Positions 10,470 through 23,712 are shown, counted from the stretch's first letter. The stretch: 64,000 nt of DNA from Sphingobium xanthum (GCF_019737615.1 NZ_JAHKKS010000006.1:158184-222183), one strand, 5' to 3'. Notes: generated by a model not told the origin, from the sequence alone. Numbers and translations: made by a program.

Positions 10470-12344
10470 TCATTCATCCAGGGGTTGGGCCAGTTCCGCG
10501 ACGCGAGCCGCCAGATCCGCCTTGAGCTGGCGCAGGGACTGCTGCCGGGCAAAACCGGCTTCGTCCAGATTCTCCGCCATCGCCCTCGTGACTGCCGCCA
10601 GCTCCGAATCGATCCGCGGTATCGCCACGATCACCGCAATTGCCTCGGCCAAGTCGCGCTGTGCGCGGCGCTTGTCGGCCTCGTCCCGGGTGAAAGTGAA
10701 ATGCAGCGCATCGGCTCGGAGCAACCCCTTCGCCATATTATACAAGTCACGCTCGCCCAATATGGTAAGGAGGCGCTCTGTTTCAACCGTTTCTTCGTGG
10801 TCGCTCGCTTCAAGCAGCGCGTCCAGGAAATCGGCGAGTCGGTCGTCGCCCGGCATGAGGCTGGCGAGCGCCTCGCGATGGACCATGATCTCGGTCGGAA
10901 AGCGCAGGAGGCCGGCGAGTACGGCCCGCAGCAGCAGCAGGTCACCACCGGTCTCGCGGATGGCTTGGGCGTCCGCCGTCGGCGGTGGAGGAGGCGGCAT
11001 CCAGCGGCCATTCTTGACCGATCCGCCGGACCGTCGCTGGGCGGGGGCAAAGCCGCTCGGCCGGGCTGGCCTTGCAAAGCGTGCGCTGAACAGTTCCCGC
11101 AGATGCTGGCTGTAGTGATAGCGGATTTCGCCATCCGCGATGGTCTTGCACAAATCGTCGAGCCGTTGCCTTAGGCCGGCGCGCTGTTCGGGCGTATCGA
11201 GCGGCAGGGCAGCTTCCTCGCTGCGCCAGATGAGCTCGACCAGCGGAATGGCGCCTTCCAGCACCGCCTCGAATGCCCTGACGCCCGAGGCGCGGATGAG
11301 ATCGTCTGGGTCCTGCCCGGTGGGAAGCGTCGCGAAGGCGAGGCTGTGGCCGGGCTTCAAGAGGGGGAGGGCGCGATGCGCGGCACGCAGGGCGGCGCGC
11401 TGACCGGCACTGTCGCCATCGAAGCAGAGCACCGGCGTCTCGACCATCGACCAGAGCCGCTCGATCTGCGCTTCAGTGAGCGCCGTGCCGAGTGGCGCGA
11501 CCGCTTCCGCAATCCCGGCCTGGGCGATCGCGATGACGTCCATATAGCCCTCGACGACGACGATGCGGCCGGACTTGCGCGCGGCCGGGGCCGCCTTGTC
11601 GAGATTGTAGAGCGTGCGCCCCTTGTCGAAGAGCGGGGTCTCCGGCGAGTTCAGATATTTGGGCTCGCCCTGGCCGAGAATGCGTCCGCCGAAAGCGATG
11701 ACCCGCCCGCGCTGGTCTCTGATCGGGATCATCAGGCGCCCACGGAAGCGATCGTAGCTCTCTCGCGCCGGCTTGCCGGCCTCTTCCTCCGGCTTGATGA
11801 GCATGCCGGTCTCCACCAGCATCTCTTCCGGGAAGCTCTTCAGCGCGTCCTTGAGCTTACTGCGGCTGTCCGGCGCGAAGCCGAGGCCGAAGGCGCGGCG
11901 CGTCTGGTCGGTAAGCCCGCGCTTTGAGAGATAAGCGCGAGCCTCCCTGCCCTCGATCCCGTCCAACTGCGCCACGAACCAGTCCTGCGACGCGTTTGTC
12001 ACGTCGTGCAGGGATTGCGCCTTCTCGGCCCGCTTGGCCGCGCGCGGATCGGGCGCGGGCACGTCCATACCCGCCGCTGCCGCCAGCTCCTTGATCGCAT
12101 CCATGAACGGCAGGCCGCGCTGGTCGGTCATCCAGCGGATCGCATCGCCATGCGCGCCGCAACCGAAGCAGTGATAGAAGCCCTTCTCGTCGTTGATCGT
12201 GAAGCTCGGCGTCTTCTCGTTGTGGAAGGGGCAGCAGGCCTTGTACTCGCGCCCGGCCTTCTGGATGCGCGTCGTGTTGCCGATCAGGGCGGAAAGCACC
12301 GTCCGGGCGCGCAGCTCATCGAGCCATTGGGGGGTGAGTGTCAC
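10470..12344 (-). CDS. dnaG: DNA primase
   Basis: Synthesises RNA primers at the replication fork. The 624-aa protein begins with the CHC2 zinc-binding domain (C38, H41, C59, C62 in CCPFHNEKTPSF...FHCFGCGAHGD-like sequence), followed by the catalytic core with FGGRILGQGEPKYLNSPETPLF and the Toprim motif VVVEGYMDVIA (about 255-266) and CFDGDSAGQRAALRA. The C-terminal third is the less conserved helicase-binding region. Length is normal for the family. It sits between yqeY and rpoD on the minus strand, the usual macromolecular-synthesis order without rpsU. Confidence 0.98.
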   Translation of the reverse strand: MTLTPQWLDELRARTVLSALIGNTTRIQKAGREYKACCPFHNEKTPSFTINDEKGFYHCFGCGAHGDAIRWMTDQRGLPFMDAIKELAAAAGMDVPAPDPRAAKRAEKAQSLHDVTNASQDWFVAQLDGIEGREARAYLSKRGLTDQTRRAFGLGFAPDSRSKLKDALKSFPEEMLVETGMLIKPEEEAGKPARESYDRFRGRLMIPIRDQRGRVIAFGGRILGQGEPKYLNSPETPLFDKGRTLYNLDKAAPAARKSGRIVVVEGYMDVIAIAQAGIAEAVAPLGTALTEAQIERLWSMVETPVLCFDGDSAGQRAALRAAHRALPLLKPGHSLAFATLPTGQDPDDLIRASGVRAFEAVLEGAIPLVELIWRSEEAALPLDTPEQRAGLRQRLDDLCKTIADGEIRYHYSQHLRELFSARFARPARPSGFAPAQRRSGGSVKNGRWMPPPPPPTADAQAIRETGGDLLLLRAVLAGLLRFPTEIMVHREALASLMPGDDRLADFLDALLEASDHEETVETERLLTILGERDLYNMAKGLLRADALHFTFTRDEADKRRAQRDLAEAIAVIVAIPRIDSELAAVTRAMAENLDEAGFARQQSLRQLKADLAARVAELAQPLDE

Positions 12345-12405
12345 TCGAAAACACTCCGGCTGACGGCGGAGGAGAAGGAAAGTTCCCTGAGGAGGGAACG
12401 GCGAT

Positions 12406-12858
12406 TCACCCCAAAGCCGCCTTCACCAGCCCGCTCGCCTTGCTCATGTCGAGCACGGTGCCGTGCCGCTCCTTGAGCGTCGCCATCACGCGGCCCATGT
12501 CCTTGACCGAGCCGGCGCCAAGCTCCGCCTTGATTGCCTCGATCGCCGCGCGCGTCTCGTCCTCGCTCAACTGCTTCGGCAGGAAGCTCTCGATCACGTC
12601 GACCTCGGCCTGCTCCTGCGCGGCCAGTTCGGCGCGGCCGCCGGCCTCGTACATCGAGATCGACTCGCGGCGCTGCTTCACCATCTTCTGCAGCACCTCG
12701 ACGACGAGCGCGTCGTCCTCCGGAATCTGGCTCGCCGTGCGCAGCTCTATATCGCGGTCCTTGATCTTCGCGAGGATCAGGCGAACGGCCGCAAGCCGGC
12801 CTTTATCGCCGCTTTTCATCGCCTCTATCTGGGCAGCCTTTATGCCATCGCGAATCAT
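12406..12858 (-). CDS. GatB/YqeY domain protein
   Basis: A 150-aa cytoplasmic protein of the YqeY family, related to the tail domain of the amidotransferase subunit GatB and thought to bind tRNA. Recognisable blocks are MKSGDKGRLAAVRLILAKIKD at the N-terminus, LVVEVLQKMVKQRRESI in the middle and the C-terminal GSVKDMGRVMATLKERHG. The ATG at 12858 is preceded by GGAG about eleven bases upstream; a GTG one codon earlier is also possible. It heads the dnaG-rpoD cluster and reads divergently from carA. Confidence 0.9.
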   Translation of the reverse strand: MIRDGIKAAQIEAMKSGDKGRLAAVRLILAKIKDRDIELRTASQIPEDDALVVEVLQKMVKQRRESISMYEAGGRAELAAQEQAEVDVIESFLPKQLSEDETRAAIEAIKAELGAGSVKDMGRVMATLKERHGTVLDMSKASGLVKAALG

Positions 12859-12925
12859 CACGCCGTCTCCGAGTCACCATGCGGGAAAGGAACGGATATA
12901 GGGCCTATTCGGAAATTTTAATAGA

Positions 12926-12954
12926 TTGACCGTGCTGGTTCGAAATCCTAGTGA
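12926..12954 (+). promoter_or_regulatory. Candidate carA promoter
   Basis: TTGACC and TAGTGA are separated by 17 bases and lie 64 bases before the carA ATG, in the 159-base divergent spacer between yqeY and carA. The -35 match is good and the -10 weak. It is a by-eye assignment. Confidence 0.35.
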
Positions 12955-13017
12955 CCCGGCCGTTTAGCCTGCGCGGCGGCGCCGGCCAAAAAGCGAAAAA
13001 GAAGGATCGTATCTGCC

Positions 13018-14175
13018 ATGGCGAACGCCAAATACCCGACCGTGCCCAATGGAGCGACGGGGGTATTGGTATTGGCCGACGGTACCGTCATCTTCGGCCG
13101 CGGCTTCGGCGCGATCGGTGCGGAAGTGGGCGAGCTCTGCTTCCACACCGCGATGACCGGCTATCAGGAAATCATGACCGACCCGAGCTTTGCGGGCCAG
13201 ATCATCACGTTCACTTTTCCCCATATCGGCAATGTCGGCACCAATCCGGACGATCTGGAGGCGGACACTCCCTGGGCGCTCGGCTGCATCGTGCGCGAGG
13301 ACGTCACCGCGCCCTCCAACTTCCGCAATGTCCAGCCATTCGACCAGTGGCTGAAGGCGCGCGGCCGCATCGGCCTGTCCGGCGTCGACACGCGCGCGCT
13401 CACGCGCCGCATCCGCATGGCCGGCGCGCCCAATGCGGTGATCGCGCATGATCCCAATGGCGCGTTCGACCTGAAAGCTTTGCACGAGAAGGCGAAGGCC
13501 TGGCCGGGCCTCGAAGGCATGGACCTCGCCATCGAAGTGACCGGTGAGCAGCGCGACTGGTCCGGCGGCCCCTGGAAGCTCGGCTTCGGTTATGAAGCAG
13601 ACGGGGAGGGGGACAGGCCTCATGTCGTGGCGATCGACTATGGCGCCAAGCACAACATTTTCCGCAATCTCGTGAAGGCCGGCGCCAAGGTGACGGTGCT
13701 GCCCGCGACGGCGACCTTCGATCAAATCATGTCGTTCAAGCCGGCGGGCGTGTTCCTGTCGAACGGCCCTGGCGATCCGGCCGCGACCGCCGACTATGCC
13801 GTGCCGGTGATCCGCAAGCTGATAGACACCAACATGCCGATCTTCGGCATCTGCCTTGGCCATCAGCTCCTCGGCCTCGCCGCGGGCGGCAAGACGCGCA
13901 AGATGTATCAGGGTCATCGTGGCGCCAATCACCCGGTCAAGCGGCTGGAGGACGGGGTCGTCGAGATCACGAGCATGAACCATGGCTTCGCGCTCGACGC
14001 GACGAGCTTGCCGGCCAATGTCGTCGAGACGCATGTCAGCCTGTTCGACGGCTCGAACTGCGGCATCGCCTTCACCGACAAGCCGGTCTTCGCCGTGCAA
14101 TATCACCCCGAGGCCTCGCCGGGCCCGCAGGACAGCTTCTATCTGTTCAAGCGGTTCGTGGAGGGGCTCAAGTGA
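13018..14175 (+). CDS. carA: Carbamoyl-phosphate synthase small subunit
   Basis: The glutamine amidotransferase subunit that supplies ammonia to CarB for carbamoyl phosphate, a precursor of arginine and pyrimidines. The 385-aa product has the CPSase small-chain N-terminal domain (FGAIGAEVGELCFHTAMTGY, then DTRALTRRIR) and a class I amidotransferase domain with nucleophile Cys279 in FGICLGHQLL and the catalytic His/Glu in YHPEASPGP. The ATG has AGAAGGA upstream. It overlaps the next small gene by four bases (GTGA) and is separated from carB by three coupled small genes. Confidence 0.98.
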   Translation: MANAKYPTVPNGATGVLVLADGTVIFGRGFGAIGAEVGELCFHTAMTGYQEIMTDPSFAGQIITFTFPHIGNVGTNPDDLEADTPWALGCIVREDVTAPSNFRNVQPFDQWLKARGRIGLSGVDTRALTRRIRMAGAPNAVIAHDPNGAFDLKALHEKAKAWPGLEGMDLAIEVTGEQRDWSGGPWKLGFGYEADGEGDRPHVVAIDYGAKHNIFRNLVKAGAKVTVLPATATFDQIMSFKPAGVFLSNGPGDPAATADYAVPVIRKLIDTNMPIFGICLGHQLLGLAAGGKTRKMYQGHRGANHPVKRLEDGVVEITSMNHGFALDATSLPANVVETHVSLFDGSNCGIAFTDKPVFAVQYHPEASPGPQDSFYLFKRFVEGLK

Positions 14176-14423
14176 TCCTGCTGCCGATACTGGCAGCCGG
14201 TGCCGTCATCGATACGCCGAAGCTCCAGCGGCAGCTCGATTTCATGGTCGGCCTGTGCCGCGCGAATGAGGTCGTCCGCTTCGTCGCGCATGAGGGCAAT
14301 GTCGTGACGATGGAGATGCGCAAGCCGGGCCTGCCCAGCGTCAGCGAGAACAAGGCGTTTCAGTGCGCGCTGGCCAAGGTGAAGGACCGCGCCGACCTGC
14401 GGCTGGAGGCGCCTGCGCAATGA
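14172..14423 (+). CDS. Small hypothetical protein between carA and carB
   Basis: An 83-aa protein starting with GTG that overlaps the carA stop by four bases; its own stop overlaps the ATG of the next gene. It begins with a hydrophobic stretch (ILLPILAAGAVI) and continues with a helical, charged region (LCRANEVVRFVAHEGNVVTMEMRKPG). No family is recognised. Codon use matches its neighbours and the tight overlaps argue that it is translated. The hydrophobic start may be a short core helix or a weak signal sequence; I cannot decide. Confidence 0.6.
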   Translation: MILLPILAAGAVIDTPKLQRQLDFMVGLCRANEVVRFVAHEGNVVTMEMRKPGLPSVSENKAFQCALAKVKDRADLRLEAPAQ

Positions 14424-14788
14424 GCCTCAAGCTGCCCGAGGTCGATCCCGCCCGGCTGGAAGCGGAATGGGAAGCGGACAAGGATATCCTCGTCCAGCTC
14501 GCCGCCAATGGCGACAAGGCCCATCTGCCGCGGCCGGTAGACGTGAGCTTCCGTGGGACGGAAGAGGATTTCGAGCGCGTCCTGAACGTCGCCAGCCAGT
14601 TCGGCTTCGTCGAGCTGGACCGCGAAGTGGGCGAGGATGGCGAACTCTACCTGTTCCTCGAATGCGAGAGCGCGGTCGATGAGCAGTCGATCCGCGCGCT
14701 CACCCGCAAATGTGTCCAGATCGAGCTGCTGTTCGGCGTCGAATATGACGGCTGGGGCTGCGAAGCGCAGGCGGGAGCGGTGCATTGA
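14420..14788 (+). CDS. RraB-like (ribonuclease E inhibitor) family protein
   Basis: A 122-aa acidic cytoplasmic protein. The tail FGVEYDGWGCEA matches the signature end of RraB (FDVEYDGWGTYF in E. coli), and the layout fits: an N-terminal helical arm, an FERVLNVASQFGFV helix and strand, then ELYLFLECES. RraB binds RNase E and modulates mRNA decay; whether that function is kept here is unknown. The ATG overlaps the preceding stop (ATGA) and the stop overlaps the TTG start of a second RraB-like gene, so both are coupled to carA translation. Third codon positions are GC-rich (32 of the first 40 by hand). Confidence 0.75.
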   Translation: MSLKLPEVDPARLEAEWEADKDILVQLAANGDKAHLPRPVDVSFRGTEEDFERVLNVASQFGFVELDREVGEDGELYLFLECESAVDEQSIRALTRKCVQIELLFGVEYDGWGCEAQAGAVH

Positions 14789-15143
14789 TTCCGGCAATTG
14801 ATCCCGATCGCTGGGAAGAAGTTTGGGCTGCGGATTTGGATGTGTTGAGAAGCCTTGCCGAGCAAGGCGATCGGTCTGAAGTTCCTCGTCTGGTAGACGT
14901 TAGCTTTCGTGGTTCGGCCGATGCTCTTGATCGTCTCCAGGCTTCCGCAGCCAATTTCGGATTCGTGATACAGTCGCGAGATCCGAACGGCCCTCAAGAG
15001 CCTTGGCTATTTCTGGAGCGTATTCAACCCATTGATTTGGAAACGATGCGCGAATTCACCATGACCTACCTTCAGATAGAAGACTCCTTTGGCGTCGAAT
15101 GTGATGGGTGGGGTTGCGTAGCGCAGAACGGAATCGGCCAATA

Positions 15144-15144
<1 letters not shown>
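14785..15144 (+). CDS. Second RraB-like protein, tandem paralogue
   Basis: A 119-aa protein that aligns without gaps to the preceding RraB-like protein over its N-terminal half (23 identities in 41 positions by hand, including PR-x-VDVSFRG) and ends [12 protein letters not shown]. It uses a TTG start that overlaps the previous stop, and its TAA overlaps the carB ATG. Its base composition is unlike its neighbours: only 18 of its first 40 codons end in G or C. That suggests relaxed selection or a separate origin rather than a recent copy. Function is presumably RNase E modulation or a related protein contact, which is inference. Confidence 0.75.
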
Positions 15145-18482
<3,338 letters not shown>

Positions 18483-18584
18483 TATCCGACACATAGAAAT
18501 CAGCTGCGCGCTGGCCGGAACCGCCGGTCGGCAAGGGAGTTCGCGCTTCGGGACAGGCCCGGACGGATGGAATTGGGGAGTTAT

Positions 18585-19061
18585 ATGGCGACCGTTGAGA
18601 AGATGCCGATGCTGCAGGTTGGCTATGACAAGCTGACGGAGCAGGTGCGTGCCCTCAAAGCGGAGCGTCCCTTGATCGTGGAAGCGATCGAGGAAGCGCG
18701 TGCGCACGGTGACCTTTCGGAAAACGCCGAATATCATGCCGCCAAGGAGCGCCAGGGTCAGGTCGAGGCGTCGATCGCCGACATCGAGGACAAGCTCTCG
18801 CGCGCTCAGGTCATCGATCCCAAGAGCCTCTCGGGCGACAAGATCATCTTCGGCGCGACGGTGACGTTGCAGGACGAGGACGATCAGCCGGTGCGCTATC
18901 AGATCGTCGGCCAGGCGGAGGCGGACGCCAAGCTCGGTATGATCAGCTATAATTCGCCGCTGGGCCGTGCGCTCATTGGCCGCCAGGTCGGCGAGGAAGT
19001 CGAAGTCACGGTTCCGTCCGGCGACAAGTTCTACCTGGTCGATAAGATTGAGTTCATCTGA
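18585..19061 (+). CDS. greA: Transcript cleavage factor GreA
   Basis: Rescues backtracked RNA polymerase by stimulating cleavage of the nascent RNA. The 158-aa product has the N-terminal coiled coil with the acidic tip ([18 protein letters not shown], residues about 38-55) and the C-terminal FKBP-like domain ending [18 protein letters not shown]. The start [10 protein letters not shown] gives exactly the usual GreA length and has GGGGAG four bases upstream; an ATG six codons earlier is possible. It lies 102 bases after carB on the same strand. Confidence 0.97.
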   Translation: MATVEKMPMLQVGYDKLTEQVRALKAERPLIVEAIEEARAHGDLSENAEYHAAKERQGQVEASIADIEDKLSRAQVIDPKSLSGDKIIFGATVTLQDEDDQPVRYQIVGQAEADAKLGMISYNSPLGRALIGRQVGEEVEVTVPSGDKFYLVDKIEFI

Positions 19062-19089
19062 GAATCGCGCGCCGCGTGAGGCTAGCATC

Positions 19090-19764
19090 ATGGCGGTGAC
19101 GCTTCCCCGTGGGCCGGCTACGAACATCCTGGCCGGCCTCACTTTTCTAGCTTTCCTGCCAGTCTATCTGACCGGCCAGACGGATCGCGCCGCGATTCTG
19201 GCTGGCTTCATCCCGGAGCGCGTCAATGCGCTCGCCGCCCAAGGCATCTCGATCGACATACCGTGGCTCCCGCTCTGGCTGACGCCGCTCAGCGCGACCT
19301 TGATCCATTCGGACTGGCTGCATCTCGCTTTCAATCTGATGATGCTGATATTTTGCGGCCGCTATGTCGAACAGTTGCTGGGGCAGGGGCGGCTGATCCT
19401 CATTTACGTCGTCGGTGCCTATGCCGCCGCGATCGGGCAATGGGCAATTGCGACACTGACCTCCGCCAATGGCGAGACAGTCATCCCGATGATCGGCGCA
19501 AGCGGCGCCATTTCAGCGCTGCTCGGCACCTATGCGATGATTTACAGCCAGCGCGGCGTGCGCGCGCTGGGGCCGGTGCCGGCCTATGTCGTGCGCATGC
19601 TCTGGCTCGCTGCCGCCTGGACGATCCTGCAATTGCTGATCGCGCTGGCCGGCGGGTTCGATGCGCTGTTCGGCAGCGTGGCCATCGGCGCGCATATCGG
19701 CGGGTTCATTGCGGGGCTGTTGCTGGCCCGCCCGCTGTTGTCCTGGCGCTTCCGGCCGCTCTGA
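19090..19764 (+). CDS. Rhomboid family intramembrane serine protease
   Basis: A 224-aa inner-membrane protein with six or so hydrophobic segments. The rhomboid features are clear: HLAFNLMMLIFCG (conserved HxxxN loop region, residues 78-90), the nucleophile Ser138 in MIGASGAIS, and catalytic His202 in GAHIGGFIAGLL. Rhomboids cut membrane-spanning substrates within the bilayer; the target here cannot be inferred. It follows greA by 28 bases on the same strand and could be cotranscribed with it. It converges with the DUF4170 gene four bases away. Confidence 0.92.
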   Translation: MAVTLPRGPATNILAGLTFLAFLPVYLTGQTDRAAILAGFIPERVNALAAQGISIDIPWLPLWLTPLSATLIHSDWLHLAFNLMMLIFCGRYVEQLLGQGRLILIYVVGAYAAAIGQWAIATLTSANGETVIPMIGASGAISALLGTYAMIYSQRGVRALGPVPAYVVRMLWLAAAWTILQLLIALAGGFDALFGSVAIGAHIGGFIAGLLLARPLLSWRFRPL

Positions 19765-19768
19765 CCGG

Positions 19769-20005
19769 TCAATCGACCTGCGGGTCTTGGGCTTCCCCCG
19801 CCGGATCAAGCAGACGGTGCAGATGCACGATGACATAGCGCATCTCGGCGTCATCGACCGTGCGCTGGGCCGCGCCGCGCCAGGCCTTTTCGGCGCTGGC
19901 ATAGTCCGGATAGACGCCGACCAGCTCGATCGAGCTCAGATCCTGAAATTCGAGTGTCTGCGGGTTCGTGACGCGCCCGCCCATGACGAGATGCAAAAGG
20001 CTCAA
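19769..20005 (-). CDS. DUF4170 family protein
   Basis: A 78-aa protein of the alphaproteobacterial DUF4170 family, recognisable by LLHLVMGGRV, LSSIELVGVYPDYASAEKAWR, and AEMRYVIVHLHRLLDP. Function is not established. I place the start at a TTG because GGGAG sits six bases upstream and the resulting length is that of the family; the only earlier ATG would add a 26-residue tail of unlikely composition. It ends four bases from the rhomboid gene. Confidence 0.85.
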   Translation of the reverse strand: MSLLHLVMGGRVTNPQTLEFQDLSSIELVGVYPDYASAEKAWRGAAQRTVDDAEMRYVIVHLHRLLDPAGEAQDPQVD

Positions 20006-20098
20006 TGGAAGCTCCCAGAGTGAACGGCATTCGGCGGTAGCCGTGTTTCGGCCTGCGCTAGCAGCGTCCCTGCGCCATGCCAAGCCGATGCGCGTCGC

Positions 20099-20569
20099 TC
20101 AGCCTTCCTCGGCGTCCGTCTTGCCCGGTGCCAGCTTCCTGCTCTGCGTGCGAATGCGCTCGCCGACCGCGCTCGCGGCCTTGCCGGCGGCGCTGCGCAT
20201 TGCGGCCTTCCGCTGGTCGTTGAGACCGGCGACGACGATCTTTGCGGTTTCGCTGGTCGCAGCGGCCCTGATGGCCCGGCCGGCGATCTTTCCGGCCTTT
20301 CCGGCAATGGCGACACGCGGCATGAAGATACCGATGATGGCACCGGCTGCGGCGGCGGCCGCCACGGCGGCAATCGGATGCTCCTGAAACAGCCGGTTGG
20401 TCTCTGCCGCCGCACGATAGGTCTTCTCGCGAGTATCCTCGATCACCGCTTCACTGGTCTCGCGGGTCACGGCAATCACGTCGGTTGCTGTTTTGCGCAC
20501 GCGGGCGACACTTTCGCGGGCCTTGGCCCGAACCGCTTCGACGGGTGTCGCGCCTTCGTCAGTCGTCAT
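20099..20569 (-). CDS. YqjD/DUF883-like membrane-associated protein
   Basis: A 156-aa protein with an N-terminal helical region rich in Ala, Arg and Thr (VRAKARESVARVRKTATDV), a short Ala-rich hydrophobic segment (IAAVAAAAAAGAIIGIFM) preceded by ETNRLFQEHP, and a basic C-terminal half. The order, amphipathic helix then glycine/alanine membrane anchor after a xHPxxA turn, is that of the ElaB/YqjD stress-induced ribosome-associated membrane proteins; the extended C-terminus is unlike them. It overlaps the preceding gene by 11 bases and is the third of a yqjE-like cluster. Confidence 0.55.
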   Translation of the reverse strand: MTTDEGATPVEAVRAKARESVARVRKTATDVIAVTRETSEAVIEDTREKTYRAAAETNRLFQEHPIAAVAAAAAAGAIIGIFMPRVAIAGKAGKIAGRAIRAAATSETAKIVVAGLNDQRKAAMRSAAGKAASAVGERIRTQSRKLAPGKTDAEEG

Positions 20570-20900
20570 CGATCTGCCTCCACAGGCGCCGGTTCAGCCA
20601 GACCAGCTGTGCGCCTCTCATCCCATATAGAGCAGCGAGCCGCGCCGGCCGCCAGAAGATCACGGCAATGAGGCCCAGCACCCCGGAGGCTGCCATCAGG
20701 GGGTGGCGGCGCAACGCCTGACGCATGTCGCTGCGGACCTCGTCCGCCTTGTCGCTTGCCGCGACGAGCGCGTCGCCCTTGAGGCGGTCGAACGAGAGCC
20801 GCCGCTGCGTACTCTGGAGCGAGCTGATAAAGCGCAGGCGAGCGACCGTGGCTCGCTCACGCGCGCGGATCAGCCGTTCTTCAGGATCGACCTTGCTCAC
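20559..20900 (-). CDS. Small YqjK-like helical membrane protein
   Basis: A 113-aa protein with a basic helical N-terminal half (RLIRARERATVARLRFISSLQ), a hydrophobic helix (LMAASGVLGLIAVIFW, about residues 68-83) after RRHP, and a charged tail. No enzymatic motif is seen. Its place between a YqjE/holin-like gene and a YqjD-like gene matches the enterobacterial yqjD-yqjE-yqjK order in content, though similarity is only architectural. It overlaps the upstream gene by four bases and the downstream one by eleven. Confidence 0.55.
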   Translation of the reverse strand: MSKVDPEERLIRARERATVARLRFISSLQSTQRRLSFDRLKGDALVAASDKADEVRSDMRQALRRHPLMAASGVLGLIAVIFWRPARLAALYGMRGAQLVWLNRRLWRQIDDD

Positions 20901-21271
20901 GGGCCTTTCCCTTCAAGCAAACGAATGAAGGTCCGCCGTGCCGCCAGCGCGAAGCCGACGGCAGCGAGGATCGAGACGCCGGCGATGATGAGGCTCGCCC
21001 AGAGCCAGCCGACATAGGGCGCCAGCGCGATGATAGTCGAGCCGATCAGGATCACGACACCCATGACGAGGAAGATGAGCGCCAGCGTCGCCAGCGCTAG
21101 CCATTTGCGCAGCCCGTCGGCAATGAGCGCCGCCTTGAGCTTCGCCCAGTGCAGTTCAGCTTCGGCCAGTTCCCGGCCCGAGGCGATGAGCCGCTCGACG
21201 CTGGCTTTGATGGAGCCGTCGTCGGGCGGCGGCGCCACCGTCTCTTTGAGGTCCGCGTCGCTCTCGCTCAT
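20897..21271 (-). CDS. YqjE-like/phage-holin-superfamily protein
   Basis: A 124-aa inner-membrane protein: a soluble acidic N-terminus, an amphipathic helix (ASGRELAEAELHWAKLKAALIADGLR) and two membrane helices (LALATLALIFLVMGVVILIG and WLWASLIIAGVSILAAVGFA). This is the pattern of the YqjE family, often labelled phage holin superfamily III. A holin role is unlikely in this context, as there is no endolysin or phage gene nearby. It is first in a cluster of three overlapping small membrane genes. Confidence 0.7.
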   Translation of the reverse strand: MSESDADLKETVAPPPDDGSIKASVERLIASGRELAEAELHWAKLKAALIADGLRKWLALATLALIFLVMGVVILIGSTIIALAPYVGWLWASLIIAGVSILAAVGFALAARRTFIRLLEGKGP

Positions 21272-21303
21272 CGTTCAGGATCTGGCCGATCGTCCTCGCT
21301 GTC

Positions 21304-21813
21304 TCAGGCGTCGTTCGAGTTGCCGCGCATCATCCGCATGAGCACGAAGCCCACGACGGCAGCCGCGCCGATCGCGACCGCCGGGCTTTTGCGCACGAAG
21401 TTGCGCGCTTCTTCCGCGAGCTGATCGACATCCTTGTCGTCCAGCGATTTGGCTGCACCGGCAACGGTTTCCGCCGCCTTGCGGGCATAGTCGCCATATT
21501 GCGGGCCGAGCTTGGAATCGACCGTCTCGGCCGTGTCGGAGATCAGTTTGGAAAGGCCGGCAAGGGCTTCGCCGGTCGTGTTTTTGGCGCTGGTCGCAGC
21601 GTCGCGCGCGGTAGCCTTGGCCTGCTCGGCGAAGTCGCCGGCCTGCTCGCGCCAGTTGGCGCCGGCGCTGCTCTCCGTGCCGTTGCTGTGCGCGGCTTTG
21701 GCTTCCTTCAGCGCTGCGGCCTTGGTTGCGGAGGGCTTCCTGGCGGCGGGTTTCTTCGTTGCCGCGGATGTTGCGGGTTTGCGCTTGGGCGATGTGCTGC
21801 TCGTCTCGGCCAT
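21304..21813 (-). CDS. Histone-H1-like/CsbD-type protein with C-terminal membrane anchor
   Basis: A 169-aa protein in three parts: a Lys/Ala/Pro-rich N-terminus resembling histone H1 tails (TSAATKKPAARKPSATKAAA), a long amphipathic helix region with YtxH-like Ala/Asp heptads (about 60-130), and a C-terminal hydrophobic anchor VAIGAAAVVGFVLMRMM preceded by VRKSP. The last part matches the DUF883/YqjD tail. It may tie nucleic acid or ribosomes to the membrane, which is speculation. The ATG has AGAAAGGA upstream. It is 32 bases upstream of the holin-like gene and may head the operon. Confidence 0.6.
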   Translation of the reverse strand: MAETSSTSPKRKPATSAATKKPAARKPSATKAAALKEAKAAHSNGTESSAGANWREQAGDFAEQAKATARDAATSAKNTTGEALAGLSKLISDTAETVDSKLGPQYGDYARKAAETVAGAAKSLDDKDVDQLAEEARNFVRKSPAVAIGAAAVVGFVLMRMMRGNSNDA

Positions 21814-21961
21814 GATGGTTCCTTTCTGGCAAAACGTTGCCCCTCGCTTTTCGATATAGCAAGGGTTTGTCCCATTAACAGACCCTCTCGGCCTTCGTTC
21901 CCGAGACTGTGTCGCGCTTGCCGCACCGGCCGGCATTGCCATAGCCCGGAGCGCTCGCTAA

Positions 21962-23278
<1,317 letters not shown>

Positions 23279-23400
23279 CACTGTCGGTTAGCCGGCGTGA
23301 GAGCGTTGCAGGTATGAGATTCTTCCTGCCTGCGACTCGTTTCGTCGCGTTGCGCCATTTTACACTTGCAATGACCGGGGCGGCGTGATTCCAAGGAGGA

Positions 23401-23712
23401 ATGGCGCAACTGGCGAAATTGAGGCTGTTATTCGGGTCGGCGATGATGCCGGCGATCGCGATTGTCCTTCTGCTCATCTTCATCGCTTATGCCATCGTCG
23501 GCCCCAACGGCATTCTCGCCTGGGGAGACTATAGCCGTCAGCTCCGGCAGCGGCAGGCCGAACTCAAGATGCTGCAGGCCCAGAAGGCGGCGATCGACAA
23601 CCGGGTGAAGCTGCTCGATCCGCGAAAGGTCGATCCCGACATGGCTGACGAGCTGGTTCGCCGCCAGCTTGGCGTCACGCATCCGGATGAAGTCGTCGTC
23701 CCGATGAAGTGA
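23401..23712 (+). CDS. FtsB/DivIC-family septum formation initiator
   Basis: A 103-aa bitopic inner-membrane protein: an N-terminal membrane helix (MPAIAIVLLLIFIAYAIVGP), a coiled coil (LRQRQAELKMLQAQKAAIDNRVKLL) and a short periplasmic end with DPDMADELVRRQLGVTHPDEVV, as in FtsB. It belongs to the FtsQBL divisome complex. An unusually strong AAGGAGG lies almost directly against the ATG (one base apart), so a downstream start may be the one used, for example TTG at 23419. It sits between eno and pdhA, a frequent alphaproteobacterial order. Confidence 0.85.
   Translation: MAQLAKLRLLFGSAMMPAIAIVLLLIFIAYAIVGPNGILAWGDYSRQLRQRQAELKMLQAQKAAIDNRVKLLDPRKVDPDMADELVRRQLGVTHPDEVVVPMK

Noticed and set aside
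20897..21271. Phage holin
   Set aside because: Only the membrane topology fits; there is no endolysin or other phage gene, and YqjE-type context explains it better.
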